Shown here in pieces: positions 29,530 through 39,083 of a DNA stretch of 64,000 nt. The notes beneath the pieces were generated by a model. That model did no database searches and was not told where the DNA came from. It worked only from the letters and a program-made list of their open reading frames with translations. The first letter of the stretch is position 1. The number at the start of each line of letters is the position of its first letter. Position numbers and translations under genes: made by a program. This DNA comes from Psychromonas sp. MB-3u-54 (lineage in GTDB: Bacteria; Pseudomonadota; Gammaproteobacteria; Enterobacterales; Psychromonadaceae), in contig NZ_PJBP01000186.1 of NCBI RefSeq assembly GCF_002836415.1, positions 1 to 64,000 of the forward strand, given 5' to 3'.

Positions 29530-29592
29530 GCGGCATGCAACACCATTCGAAAGTTTAATATTCAAATGCTGTTGCATGCCGCCGAGTTTTTT
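29530..29592. terminator. Bidirectional intrinsic terminator
   Basis: GCGGCATGCAACA pairs perfectly with TGTTGCATGCCGC around a loop of about 27 bases that is itself partly paired. An A6 run precedes it and a T6 run follows. It lies between the convergent glutaredoxin-like and yebC-type genes and can serve both. Confidence 0.8.
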
Positions 29593-29644
29593 AAACAAGT
29601 GTTATTGAAGTTGTAATTAATCAGGTAACACTGATCAGGCCATT

Positions 29645-30367
29645 TTAATCAGGCAGGACAGCGTTATGGTAAACCTCTTGTACATCATCACAGTCTTCTA
29701 ACATGGCCATAAATTTTTCAAATTTATCAACATGCTCAGGGGCAATATCATGGTCTATTTGCGGTACAAAAGTTATTTCTTCTATATCCAGTTCAAGATT
29801 CGGGTAAATATCATTTAATGCTGTTTTTGCTTTATAAAATTCAGTATGAGGACAAAAAACAGTGATTTTACCGTCTTCACCTTCGACATCGATCACGTCA
29901 ACATCGGCCATCATCAGCTCTTCTAAAACTGCTTCATCATCTTCGCCTTTAAATACAAAAACAGCTTGATGTTCAAACATATGCGCAACCGTACCCGGTG
30001 ATCCAATTTTACCACCCGTTTTCATAAAACAGTTGCGTACATCAGTCCAGGTCCGTTTATTGTTATCGGTTAAACAATCAACAATAACGGAACAACCACC
30101 AGGACCATAACCTTCATAGCTGGCACGTTCATAATCTTCACCGCCGCCGCCTTTCGCTTTTTCAATCGCACGTTCGATGACATGTGTGGGTACTTGGTCT
30201 TTTTTGGCGCCGTCGATTAAATGACGTAATGAGAGGTTTCCGTCGGGATCGAAGCCACCATTTTTAGCTGCAACGTAAATCTCTTTACCGTACTTAGAAT
30301 AAACTTTAGTTTTAGCGCCCGCTGTTTTGGCCATAGACAATTTGCGGTTTTGATATGCTCTTCCCAT
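29645..30367 (-). CDS. YebC/PmpR family protein (YeeN-type)
   Basis: This 240-aa protein begins [20 protein letters not shown] and has the conserved [19 protein letters not shown] and [15 protein letters not shown] segments of the YebC/TACO1 family. Members have been described as transcription regulators and more recently as translation factors that relieve ribosome stalling. The MGRAYQNRK start marks the YeeN subgroup rather than YebC proper. It is a single gene. Confidence 0.9.
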   Translation of the reverse strand: MGRAYQNRKLSMAKTAGAKTKVYSKYGKEIYVAAKNGGFDPDGNLSLRHLIDGAKKDQVPTHVIERAIEKAKGGGGEDYERASYEGYGPGGCSVIVDCLTDNNKRTWTDVRNCFMKTGGKIGSPGTVAHMFEHQAVFVFKGEDDEAVLEELMMADVDVIDVEGEDGKITVFCPHTEFYKAKTALNDIYPNLELDIEEITFVPQIDHDIAPEHVDKFEKFMAMLEDCDDVQEVYHNAVLPD

Positions 30368-30435
30368 TCGATTAGACTCTTTATATTGGATTGTTAAAAA
30401 TAATAGTTAGAATTTTACCTCTTAAGGAGACCATT

Positions 30436-30540
30436 ATGAAAGTCCCGCATCAAAAAAGTTTGTTTTACACAAATATTTATGGGTTTTTACTGATTTCAAA
30501 GCAAAAAATCAGTAAAAATGAGCAAAATTTTCCTTTCTAA
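30436..30540 (+). CDS. Possible small protein, 34 aa
   Basis: A 34-codon frame beginning MKVPHQKSLFYTNIYGF is preceded by AAGGAGA at ideal distance (5-6 bases) from its ATG. It is divergent from yebC. The peptide has a short hydrophobic centre and a lysine-rich tail. The frame also contains a 13-bp perfect hairpin (30484-30496 with 30506-30518), which argues that the stretch may instead be a regulatory RNA structure. No homology is recognised. Confidence 0.3.
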   Translation: MKVPHQKSLFYTNIYGFLLISKQKISKNEQNFPF

Positions 30541-30631
30541 GAATATTTAAAGTGCGGTTTCCCAATAGCGATAGGCCTTCATTTTATCCGTTGGCATAAA
30601 GTGAAGGCAAAAAAAGGATATAAAATCGCTA

Positions 30632-32233
30632 TTATGAACTGCAGGATAACATTGAACAACCTGCTTTATCCCGCGCCCAATCCGGACGTTTTTGAGCATA
30701 ACTGTTATGCTCGGGTTGATCATTATAGGGGTTTTTTAATATTTCCTGCAGGGTGGCAATTTCACTGAAATCACCCTTTTCAGCAAGTTCGATAGCCTGC
30801 TGCGCAAGATAATTACGGATGACATATTTAGGATTGACTTTATTCATGGCTGTCGCACGCATCTCTTGACTTAAACCATCAGCATTAACTCTTTCAAGAT
30901 AAGACGTTAACCACTTGGTCATATCTTTAATATACTGATCATCAAGATCGAGCAGGCTGTAATAGCATGGGCCTAATTTTGCCATCCATTGGGTGGCTGT
31001 TTGCGTGTTCAAATCATTGGGAATATTTGCAAGTAAACGGTAAAAGACGGTCATATCTGTTTCCACCGCAGCCAATAATTTTTCTAAGGATTTAAACAGC
31101 GCTAAATCAGTTTCACCCTGATAATGTTTAAAGCCTAATTTTGCCGCCATCATATCGCACCATTTACGGTGATAATCGATGCCATAATCACTTAATATTG
31201 TTTGTAAAGGCTCAGCTTCTCCGATTAACGGGAAAATAGCATTGGCCAATTGAAATAAATTCCACTGACTAATTTCTCCCTGACCGCCAAAACGATAGCG
31301 TTTTTGCCCTTCATCCGTGGTGTTCGGTGTCCAATCAAGATCAAAATCGTCAATCCAGCCATAGGGACCATAATCAATGGTTTCACCAAGAATTGACATA
31401 TTGTCGGTATTCATTACTCCGTGTACAAAACCAACCCGCATCCAATTAACCACAGTATCACAGGTACGCTCGCAGACTTCTTTAAACCACGCAAGGTAGA
31501 CCTGTTGATCAAACACCCCTGAAGCGGGCGCTAAATGAGGATAATCAGACTTAATACAATGCTCTACAAGCTGTATTAAAAGTTGTTCATCACCACGAGA
31601 GGCGGGCAGTTGAAAACTACCAAAACGTAAAAAAGAAGAAGATACGCGGCACACTATTGCGGTAGGCTCTAATGCCGCATTACCGTCATACATCATATCC
31701 CGAACCACTTGATCGCCTGTTAAGCATAAACTCAAGGCGCGTGTTGTTGAAATACCTAAATGAAACATCGCCTCGGAGCACAAAAACTCACGTATGGAGG
31801 AGCGCAGCACGGCCATACCATCCGCCCGGCGAGAGTAGGGGGTTGGACCTGCGCCCTTTAGCTGCAGTGTTTGGTGACCTAAATTTGTCGTGACCAACTC
31901 GCCCAGATTGATTGCCCGTCCATCCCCTAATTGTCCAGCCCATTGACCAAACTGATGACCACCGTAACAAAGTGCATAGGGCTGCATTCCATCGAGTAAC
32001 AGATTGCCGGTCATTATTTGAGGAAATTCAGGGCTGTTCAGGGCTTCGGTGCTAAAACCTAATTGTTCTGCCAATAAGCTGCTAAGCGCAACTAATTTGG
32101 GCGCTGTGGCTTTTACTGGAGAAACCAATGAATAAGCTGCATTTTCTACGCTGCGGCAGTAATTGTCGGTTTCATTATCAGCAGGTAAATTATTTCGAAG
32201 ACGGTTATCAAATTTAAGATGGTTGAACGGCAT
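30632..32233 (-). CDS. selO: SelO/YdiU protein adenylyltransferase
   Basis: This 533-aa protein belongs to the SelO pseudokinase family, which transfers AMP from ATP to Ser/Thr/Tyr residues of target proteins, linked to redox homeostasis. It shows GGHQFGQWAGQLGDGRAINL, the lysine segment LKGAGPTPYSRRADGMAVLR, and the metal/active-site region GFVHGVMNTDNMSILG with DYGPYGWIDDFD. The C-terminus ends CSMLSCSS, with a cysteine where eukaryotic SelO has selenocysteine. Length is a little above E. coli YdiU (478 aa). Confidence 0.93.
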   Translation of the reverse strand: MPFNHLKFDNRLRNNLPADNETDNYCRSVENAAYSLVSPVKATAPKLVALSSLLAEQLGFSTEALNSPEFPQIMTGNLLLDGMQPYALCYGGHQFGQWAGQLGDGRAINLGELVTTNLGHQTLQLKGAGPTPYSRRADGMAVLRSSIREFLCSEAMFHLGISTTRALSLCLTGDQVVRDMMYDGNAALEPTAIVCRVSSSFLRFGSFQLPASRGDEQLLIQLVEHCIKSDYPHLAPASGVFDQQVYLAWFKEVCERTCDTVVNWMRVGFVHGVMNTDNMSILGETIDYGPYGWIDDFDLDWTPNTTDEGQKRYRFGGQGEISQWNLFQLANAIFPLIGEAEPLQTILSDYGIDYHRKWCDMMAAKLGFKHYQGETDLALFKSLEKLLAAVETDMTVFYRLLANIPNDLNTQTATQWMAKLGPCYYSLLDLDDQYIKDMTKWLTSYLERVNADGLSQEMRATAMNKVNPKYVIRNYLAQQAIELAEKGDFSEIATLQEILKNPYNDQPEHNSYAQKRPDWARDKAGCSMLSCSS

Positions 32234-32847
32234 GGGTTTCTTCCTTGCTGAAGATAAGAGAATTTTATACCATACTAAATCAGTAGGGTATGTTGAGCAA
32301 CCGATAGTTAGGGAATGTCCCTATGCACTTAACCTTGCAGCTGCAAATAAATGCCATCTGGTTACCTTTATTCGTAAATGCTGATACGCATACCCAGAGT
32401 ATGGTCGAGATAAAATAGCTATTTCCTGAATCTTATTAGCCTCGTCAAACAGACCCAACCTACAGGCAGTAATCTATTGCACCAACTAAACAGACCCAAC
32501 CTACAAAGTATTTAAAACCAGCTTAACCAAAGTGAAGTGATAATCGGCAATGTGAAATGATAACAGACGATTATCCTCGTTATGAAAGGCATTATTTAAT
32601 TCAGGTTAACAATGTTAATGCTCAAAAGCAGATTTGATTATTAAAAACGAGCGTAATTTCTGATCCTTCGCATGCTTTGCAGAGTCCGGTTTTATAAGTA
32701 GACAACTTTGTCTACTTTTCTCATTGAAAGTAGATTTACGAGAACACTTATATTATGTGAAGCTAAGCTGGTCTTTTCTTACTACCGGATTATAAATAAC
32801 TAAGGTACAATTTTAATCATTTAACTTATCCTATACAGTATTGCCCT
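32234..32847. other. Intergenic region with small repeats, no gene
   Basis: Two direct copies of ACAGACCCAACCTACA occur near 32449 and 32488. Near 32697-32718 AAGTAGACAA and TTTGTCTACTT form a near-perfect palindrome. No coding frame is convincing. The region must contain promoters for selO (minus) and the metallopeptidase gene (plus), but no specific box is recognised. Confidence 0.4.
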
Positions 32848-33372
32848 ATGCCATTTTCAAAAACCCAGTCAATTGCACTTAAGTATCTATCTGCATATTC
32901 ATTCGAAGTGCAAGATCAAATCAGAACCATGATTGAACAGGATACCTTAGGTCGTTTTTTACTTAAAAAATATCCTCAAAAACATAATATTAACAATGAT
33001 AAAATGCTTCGTGAATATGTAATGGACTTGAAAAATACTAATTTACGAAAATCTTCACCGTTAAGTAAAATCATTTACGATAAGAAAATTCATGTTATTA
33101 ACAATGCGCTGGGTTTACATACTTTTATTTCAAGAGTGCAGGGGGGGAAATTAAAAAGTAAAAATGAAATACGAATCAGTGAAATTTTCAAAACAGCACC
33201 GGAAGCATTTTTAGAAATGATTGTTGTCCATGAGTTAGCCCACCTTCGAATAAAGGCGCACGATAAAGCATTTTATCAATTGTGCCAGCATATGCTGCCC
33301 GAGTATCATCAGTTAGAATTTGAAATGCGTTTATACCTTACTCAGCTGGACCTTAAAGGAAAAATTTACTGA
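32848..33372 (+). CDS. YgjP-like zinc metallopeptidase domain protein
   Basis: This 174-aa protein has a DUF45/YgjP-like metallopeptidase core. The zinc motif VVHELAHLRIKAHDKAFYQLC (about residues 129-149) supplies HELAH and a later His. The upstream KIHVINNALGL and SEIRISEIFKTAPEAF-like stretches fit the family. E. coli YgjP was reported to act on UTP; whether this shorter protein does is unknown. It is a single gene followed by a terminator. Confidence 0.8.
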   Translation: MPFSKTQSIALKYLSAYSFEVQDQIRTMIEQDTLGRFLLKKYPQKHNINNDKMLREYVMDLKNTNLRKSSPLSKIIYDKKIHVINNALGLHTFISRVQGGKLKSKNEIRISEIFKTAPEAFLEMIVVHELAHLRIKAHDKAFYQLCQHMLPEYHQLEFEMRLYLTQLDLKGKIY

Positions 33373-33482
33373 GGGTTGTGAGCACCGGCCTGATTTCGAT
33401 ACATTAATAAAAGGCCCTGGGGTTTTGGGCTATTTATCTGTTGAAATAATTCAAAGTTAAAGACCTGAGGAGGGGCTAAATA

Positions 33483-33514
33483 AAAAAGGTTAAGACAATA
33501 TCTTAACTCTTTTC
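33483..33514. terminator. Bidirectional intrinsic terminator
   Basis: GTTAAGA and TCTTAAC pair around a five-base loop, with an A6 run before and a CTTTTC stretch after. It separates the convergent YgjP-like gene and the small minus-strand gene at 33537-33788. Confidence 0.6.
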
Positions 33515-33536
33515 TTCAAATTCAACGTTCTGAATA

Positions 33537-33788
33537 TTAATGCGCTTTACTGTTGGTACCATTACGCACTAAATCTTGGCCTGTTTGGAATACTTCTTCC
33601 GTAATCCAACGTGACAATAATAATTGGTGCTCGTCATCTAATACTGCGACAAAACGACGACCATCTTTATTGTTTGTCGCCATTGCCACACCTGCTACAT
33701 TTGTTAAATCCAAATCATCATTTTCAACTGAAATTAAAAAAGTTTTTAACTCTGCTAGGTTTGTGATGATATCTGTTTCGTTACTCAT
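33537..33788 (-). CDS. Conserved-looking small hypothetical protein
   Basis: This 83-aa protein begins MSNETDIITNLAELKTFL. I choose the ATG at 33788 because an AAGAGA-type ribosome binding site precedes it; the frame could start 12 codons earlier. It is acidic, with no signal peptide or membrane segment. The stretch GVAMATNNKDGRRFVAVLDD looks like a beta-strand domain. I do not recognise the family. Confidence 0.6.
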   Translation of the reverse strand: MSNETDIITNLAELKTFLISVENDDLDLTNVAGVAMATNNKDGRRFVAVLDDEHQLLLSRWITEEVFQTGQDLVRNGTNSKAH

Positions 33789-33931
33789 ATTTACATTCTC
33801 TTGCTGAACTAAATCGATAATCACGGAATGTTACGGTGTTTATCTTTCTAAGGCAACTCTTCACTTCAGTGGCCATGGGGTAATGTAATATAGTGTCATA
33901 CTAAATTTGGTGTCCAATTTTTTATTTTTTT

Positions 33932-33972
33932 AAGGTGTTTAGGGGGATTTTCGAGTTAGCTTCTGAGGCGAT
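33932..33972. repeat. Partial copy of the dispersed RRF-segment edge
   Basis: AAGGTGTTTAGGGGGATTTT followed by CGAGTTAGCTTCTGAGGCG matches the left edge of the two larger duplicated segments at 41643-42073 and 60480-60909. The similarity stops after GAGGCG. It lies 75 bp before MITE copy B. Confidence 0.5.
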
Positions 33973-34047
33973 GTATGGACTCCACAACGCTAGCAACTAG
34001 CCTAGCGTTACGGTAACCATTAGGAGATCATACAATGTTGAAATCTA

Positions 34048-34304
34048 ATACCAAATCCATTAAATTCATGCCCATTTATACTTGTTAAAACACATGCTAG
34101 CTAGATATAAAACGACGTTTTAGTCTTTTTGCTTGATTTGATTCATAACATCCTGTTATTCCCCACTACGTGGCCAGCTAAAGCTGTTCAAAACCGTCCC
34201 CTACGATTTTGTGCAATTAGAACAACTAGTTACTGAAATAAACTCCTTGATTTTATGCGTTTTTCCGGCGCCTAAACCGATCACTTAATGACTGATATTG
34301 GTAT
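34048..34304. mobile_element. MITE-like element, copy B (ATACCAAA-end family)
   Basis: This 257-bp element starts ATACCAAATCCATTAAAT and ends CACTTAATGACTG followed by ATATTGGTAT. It is collinear with copy A at 209-464 through its whole length (for example CATGCTAGCTAGA, AAAACGACGTTTTAGTC and CATAACATCCTGTTATT). No coding frame is present. It lies upstream of a small membrane-protein gene. Confidence 0.75.
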
Positions 34305-34465
34305 GATGTGACAAAATATACTGCTTAAATAAAATTTTTATTGGCAAATATATTTTATGCTTTCTATACTTAATAGTGGTAAAAGTACCGCAGTTATCAT
34401 GGTATTTAAGGGATTACTAATATATCGGTTGAAGACGGATTTTTAACTCATTTTGGAGGAATCTG

Positions 34466-34831
34466 ATGCTGTCTAAACCAATCTATGAGTTTGTTCCCTA
34501 CGCTTGTTTAAGTGTAGGTGGAGTGAGTATTGTCTCTTTTGAGGTGGTACTTGGTATTTTTTCTGGGGCGATTTTATATGCATTGGGTGCATTAGTGTGG
34601 ACGATGCGTTTTCATTATCGGCATCCCCCACAACTCAACTTTACTCGTCGGGGTAATTCCTTGCCTGAAGAGATTTATGAGTTCAAACCATTTCTATTTT
34701 TAGCCAGTTCACTGTTCCTGTTTTCATTTTATACTAGTGCTTGGACCCTTGGTATTGGTTTGGCGATAATTGTGCATAGTTTTTATATCTTGTTTAAGCG
34801 TTACCGGAACCGTTCTTGCGTAGGTGCGTAA
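34466..34831 (+). CDS. Small membrane protein, unknown function
   Basis: This 121-aa protein has two hydrophobic segments in the first half (about 10-48) and two in the second half (about 73-110), separated by a basic loop with HYRHPPQLNFTRRGN. The two halves begin similarly (IYEFVPYACL and IYEFKPFLFL), which suggests an internal duplication. A GGAGGAATCTG ribosome binding site supports the start. The family is not recognised. Confidence 0.6.
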   Translation: MLSKPIYEFVPYACLSVGGVSIVSFEVVLGIFSGAILYALGALVWTMRFHYRHPPQLNFTRRGNSLPEEIYEFKPFLFLASSLFLFSFYTSAWTLGIGLAIIVHSFYILFKRYRNRSCVGA

Positions 34832-35686
34832 TTCTGTTCCTTCTGCTTTACCTCTAATGTTTAGTGAAATATGGCTTTATTTATATTCTCATTTCCTTCC
34901 AAAATAAAAATCAAAGTTTCTTCCCTGAAAAGTCGATGTACTGCCTGAACGATTTCGCTAAGGTGCTTTCGTTCTCATAACGGCTTACAAACCTTTGGCT
35001 AACTAAAAGGCAAAAGCGATCCTATTCACACGGATAGATTAGTAAAAATATTACCATCGCATCGAAAAATAGTCCTATTAAACCTTGGTCTGTTTTTGTG
35101 ATCGACAAGGCTCAGAAGGTATTCCTTTTTCGCGGCTTGATCATATTGTGAATGACTGGATTGGACGAGCAGAGTCTTACGAGATGATAAGCGGGTGATG
35201 TAAGCATTGATGATCAAATCGGGTGTGAATTAGCGAGTCGTTTTGATGAAAATTATCATGGTGCGCTGGGGTCGTTAGAAGAATTAGCCTTCTATGCTAA
35301 CATACTGTTAAATGTTGGATTACCAAGAAGAATGTCTTGCATCGATCTTTGCATTAATCCCCCTGATTTAAAAATACTTTAATGACAATCTATGCATTTC
35401 TGCTCGTTGAGGGTCTTCAACACGCGTTCAATTCAGTCAATCTAACCATTTAACGTGTTTTTCAATGAAATTTTACTGACTATTTTAATAAATTACTTAC
35501 ATTCTGCCTATTAGGGCTGATATTTATGAGTCTTTATATTAAATTATAACCATTGTAATTAATGGATGTCCGCAATTGTTTTCTTATTAACAGTAGTAGG
35601 GCTGTTTAACGAATATTCGGAAAGTGCTCTAGGTTTTCCTATTGCTTTTTTAAAATTTAATATTAACTGTTAGGGTACAAATAACT
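34832..35686. other. Long intergenic stretch, possibly decayed DNA
   Basis: No frame has both a ribosome binding site and a recognisable product; a 63-codon minus frame at 35026-35217 is not convincing. Near 35546-35580 the sequence AATTAATGGATGTCCGCAA recurs at 36961-36980 and in altered form at 43936-43955, so this is another dispersed short repeat. An AAATAACTATGAAAATG stretch leads into the TerD gene. Confidence 0.4.
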
Positions 35687-36826
35687 ATGAAAATGTTAAT
35701 AATTGGTGCGAATAGTGCCTTATCTACACTTCAATTTACTTTAAACCACAGCTTACCCAGGAAAACAGATGTGTCTGTTTTTTGCTTAAATACAAATGGA
35801 AAAGTGAATGGTGATGAAGGAATGGTTTTTTACGGTGCACCTAATTCAGCATGTGGTTCGGTCAAAATAAGCGATAGCGCAATTGAATTTGATCTCAATA
35901 CTGTCCCAAGTCACATTAAAAAGTTTGCGATAACGGCAACATTAGATCAGGGTGTTTTTGGAGAGCAGGATAATATTAGATTAAAAGGAACTGATTTTGA
36001 ATGTTTATTAGAAACACAAGGTCGTTCCGAAAGAGCGCTCATTCTTTTAGAGATTTACAAACATAATAATGCATGGAAAGTACGTTTTGTAGGGCAGGGA
36101 TTTAATGGTGGATTGCAGCCTTTAGCTGAATTATATGGTGTTGATATTGCTGACGTTGAGGTTGCTGAGGTTGCTGAGGTTGCTGAGGTTGCTGAGGTTG
36201 CTGAGGTTGCTGCTGAAACTCCTGTTCCTAAGCCAATTGTCCCACCTACCAATCTGAGTAAAATAAGCCTAACTAAATCCGCGCCCAAAGTTGATTTAAC
36301 TAAACGCGCTGGAGATTTAGGTTTAATCAAAGTAAATTTAAATTGGAATAAAAAAGCGGGTGGTTTCTTCGCTTCTAAAATTGACTTAGATTTAGGGGCA
36401 TTTATTGAATTAAATAATGGTCACCGTCAAATCATACAGGCTTTAGGGGATAGTTTTGAATGCTCCCCCTATATTAAATTATTAGCTGATGATCGGACAG
36501 GGGCAAGCGAAGAGGGGACATGGTTGCATATTGACGGCAATAAACTCCAAGATGTAAAACAGATTATTATTTTTGCTTTTATTTATAAAGGTGTTACTAA
36601 TTGGAATAAAATAGATGCAAAAGTTACTTTGCATGTTCCCGGAATGCCGCCTATTGAAACTAAATTGACCGAGCAGGATAAAAATAACAGTTTTTGTGCT
36701 GTTGCGGCAATCTCCGTTAATAATGGTTTTGTTAATGTAGAACAATTAAATCGATTATTTTCGGGACACGAAGACTGTGACGAAGCCTTCGGATGGGGAT
36801 TTAACTGGAAATTGGGCAGTAAATAA
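35687..36826 (+). CDS. Double TerD-domain protein with repeat linker
   Basis: This 379-aa protein has two TerD-like beta-sandwich domains (about 1-150 and 210-378). The first contains SVFCLNTNGKV and SACGSVKISDSAIEFDLNTV; the second contains KIDLDLGAFIELNNG and the C-terminal GWGFNWKLG. They are joined by a linker that repeats the tripeptide EVA six times (about residues 158-176) and then turns Pro-rich. TerD domains bind calcium and occur in stress, tellurite and phage-resistance ter systems. No other ter gene is visible nearby, so it is an orphan here. The fusion and its linker resemble TerA-type proteins. Confidence 0.8.
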   Translation: MKMLIIGANSALSTLQFTLNHSLPRKTDVSVFCLNTNGKVNGDEGMVFYGAPNSACGSVKISDSAIEFDLNTVPSHIKKFAITATLDQGVFGEQDNIRLKGTDFECLLETQGRSERALILLEIYKHNNAWKVRFVGQGFNGGLQPLAELYGVDIADVEVAEVAEVAEVAEVAEVAAETPVPKPIVPPTNLSKISLTKSAPKVDLTKRAGDLGLIKVNLNWNKKAGGFFASKIDLDLGAFIELNNGHRQIIQALGDSFECSPYIKLLADDRTGASEEGTWLHIDGNKLQDVKQIIIFAFIYKGVTNWNKIDAKVTLHVPGMPPIETKLTEQDKNNSFCAVAAISVNNGFVNVEQLNRLFSGHEDCDEAFGWGFNWKLGSK

Positions 36827-36875
36827 CCTTGTCAATTGATGGATAAGTAACTGTAAGGTCTGTCACTGGCCCCCC

Positions 36876-36952
36876 TCTAATTGACTAAATATCAATCCGA
36901 TGTTTTATTTTATTCGGTTAGAAAAATGAGTGGCCTGGTTCGTTTAGCCTAG
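36876..36952. repeat. REP-like repeat copy (36.9 kb)
   Basis: CTAATTGACTAAATATCAAT, TTTATTTTATTCGG and TTAGAAAAATGAGTGGCCTGG run in the same order as at 50986-51093. The end of this unit is a variant of the GGGTGGCATGGTTAG repeat family seen around the RAYT gene. It lies 50 bp downstream of the TerD gene. Confidence 0.6.
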
Positions 36953-37248
36953 CTCGTTTATTAATGAATGTCCGCAATTTTTATGATTTAAAGAATATAA
37001 GGTATGCAGCCTTTTTGTGTTGATAAACAAAAAAGGCTGGTTTAGCCAACGGCGCGAGTTTTACCTGTGATTTTTGTAAAAGAGTTGCGTAATAGGCGTT
37101 TAATGTCACCCCATAGCGATGAAAACGAAGGCAAATATGAGGTAAGCATATTTTAGATATTACGAAAAAGGATATTAATTATATCGATACTCAACCTTGT
37201 CGATTTGCGCTATTAAAAGATTGAGTTCCTCTGGTGTGACAGTCGATA

Positions 37249-38508
37249 TTACTTGCTAAATCCTAAAATTATTTTATACAAAGAGTGTGCATCATCATTA
37301 CCACAAAGCTCACGTATAGAGTGCATTGCTAAAGTAGGAAGTCCAACATCAAGTGCATCAATCCCAAGTCTTGTCGCAGTTAATGGACCGATAGTTGAAC
37401 CACATCCCATATCACTTCTTGTTACAAACTCTTGATACGGCTCATTGACAGCGTTAGCGACATTCATAAATCTTGAAATAGTTGTCGAGTTTGAAGCATA
37501 TCTCTGGTTTGCATTTATCTTTATCACACAGCCTTTATTTATGTGTGGAGCATGATTAGCATCGTGTTTGGATGGAAAGTTGGGATGGATTGCATGTGCA
37601 TTATCAGCAGATATTAAAATCGAGCCTCTTATCATCTGCATATAGTCCTCATAATCGCTATACATTCTTCTAAGCGTATTTTCTAAAAAGCTCCCACTTG
37701 CACCACTGGTTGACTCACTACCAACCTCCTCATGGTCACTGGCAATAAATATCATCGGTTTATCATCATCTACACTGCATATACTTAGCAGTCCAACATA
37801 ACAGCTAAGCAGGTTGTCTAACCTTGCGCTCGCTATAAAGTCGTCATTTAAACCTAGAGGTGAAGCATTCGCTGTGTCATAAAAACTAAGTTCATTTGCA
37901 TAAAGCGCTTTAATATTCCTAATCCCCAACTTCTCAAGCTGCAATTTTAAGAAATCATCAAACTCAAAATCAGCATTGGTTGTAAGGACAGGTGAGATAT
38001 CTGTCTGCTTATTGACCGTTCTCTCTTTATTAGCATTCTCATCCAAATGAATTGCAAGTGATGGGATAATAGCAATCGACTTTTTAACATTAATCAAAAC
38101 ATTTTGAATCACATTGTTAGAATCAAGATAAGAAACACGCCCTGCAAGTGAGAGATCTCGGTCAAACCAAGGATTTAGTAAAAGACCGCCATAAGGCTCA
38201 ACTGCAAATTTCACCACACCATGCTCTTTAATAACTGGTTTTGGCTTTAGTTTTAGATTGGGTGAATCCGTATGAGTACCCACTATTGTGTGGTTTTTGT
38301 CCTTAGGATATGTAAAAGCGATAATAGAAGAGTCGTTGCGTGTTACAAAATATTTTTCACCCTCTTTCAACTCCCATTTTTGGCGTTCATCAAGCTTTAT
38401 AAATCCAGCATTCTCTAATCTTATGCTCATATTTAAAGTGGCATGAAAAGGGGTGGGAGACGCATCTAAAAATGCTAAAAGTCCTTGGTTAAAATCTTGT
38501 TTATTCAT
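37249..38508 (-). CDS. M18 family aminopeptidase
   Basis: This 419-aa protein is a dinuclear-zinc M18 aminopeptidase. Metal ligands and catalytic residues are visible in TIVGTHTDSPNLKLKPKP, ASDHEEVGSESTSGASGS and SADNAHAIHP, with the C-terminal ligand in PTLAMHSIRE. It releases N-terminal residues from peptides in the cytoplasm and forms large oligomers in known relatives. An AAGGATT ribosome binding site precedes the ATG. The gene is AT-rich and stands alone among remnants; its style recalls epsilonproteobacterial homologues, so transfer is possible but unproven. Confidence 0.88.
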   Translation of the reverse strand: MNKQDFNQGLLAFLDASPTPFHATLNMSIRLENAGFIKLDERQKWELKEGEKYFVTRNDSSIIAFTYPKDKNHTIVGTHTDSPNLKLKPKPVIKEHGVVKFAVEPYGGLLLNPWFDRDLSLAGRVSYLDSNNVIQNVLINVKKSIAIIPSLAIHLDENANKERTVNKQTDISPVLTTNADFEFDDFLKLQLEKLGIRNIKALYANELSFYDTANASPLGLNDDFIASARLDNLLSCYVGLLSICSVDDDKPMIFIASDHEEVGSESTSGASGSFLENTLRRMYSDYEDYMQMIRGSILISADNAHAIHPNFPSKHDANHAPHINKGCVIKINANQRYASNSTTISRFMNVANAVNEPYQEFVTRSDMGCGSTIGPLTATRLGIDALDVGLPTLAMHSIRELCGNDDAHSLYKIILGFSK

Positions 38509-38643
38509 ATTTTAATCCTTCAAAAGTGTAAGTGATAATTTAACGCTACATTCTTTTCGAAGTCAAAGATGACTCCGTTTTAAATCAATTTAAGCTTTTG
38601 TAAGGAGTCACTTTTAGCCTGATATTTTAATGTTATTTAGCCT

Positions 38644-38958
38644 ATGTACGCGACGTTTACGTTGAAATGGGCGCTATTCCCTAGTATCTCTTCACATATC
38701 TGCTGGGGAAATACATTTAATGCCGTTAACACTATGGTAAAGGAAGGGTTAGGATGGCGTTATATTCCAGCTTATATGGCAGAGCAATATGAACATCAGG
38801 GTGACAGGGTAAGAATGAATCTAAGCTTTGATCATAAGCCGTGGCCAGTGCAGATCGATCGCGTAATGACCAAGCCAAAGGCCAAAGGTCCTGCCTTAAT
38901 GTGGTTGGCTGATGCGCTCATTCATTTGTTGGATAAACGCACGAAGATATTGCCATGA
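38644..38958 (+). pseudogene. LysR-family regulator, C-terminal fragment
   Basis: The translated 104 residues match only the end of a LysR substrate-binding domain: NTFNAVNTMVKEGLGWRYIP, AYMAEQY and KPKAKGPALMWLADALIHLL. The helix-turn-helix and most of the effector domain are missing. It lies just before a LysE-type exporter gene on the same strand. I treat it as a remnant, not a functional small protein. Confidence 0.7.
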
Positions 38959-39083
38959 TAGAGGTGACCATATAAGCTCACCTATTAAACTTAACGACTA
39001 AATAATACTAGATATTTGTATTAAAAAATAATTCAACGGATATGTCTGCAAGCCGATATATGTATTCAAACAATGAGGTATGT

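Noticed and set aside
35026-35217. 63-codon minus frame
   Set aside because: No ribosome binding site and no protein features; it lies in a stretch that looks decayed.
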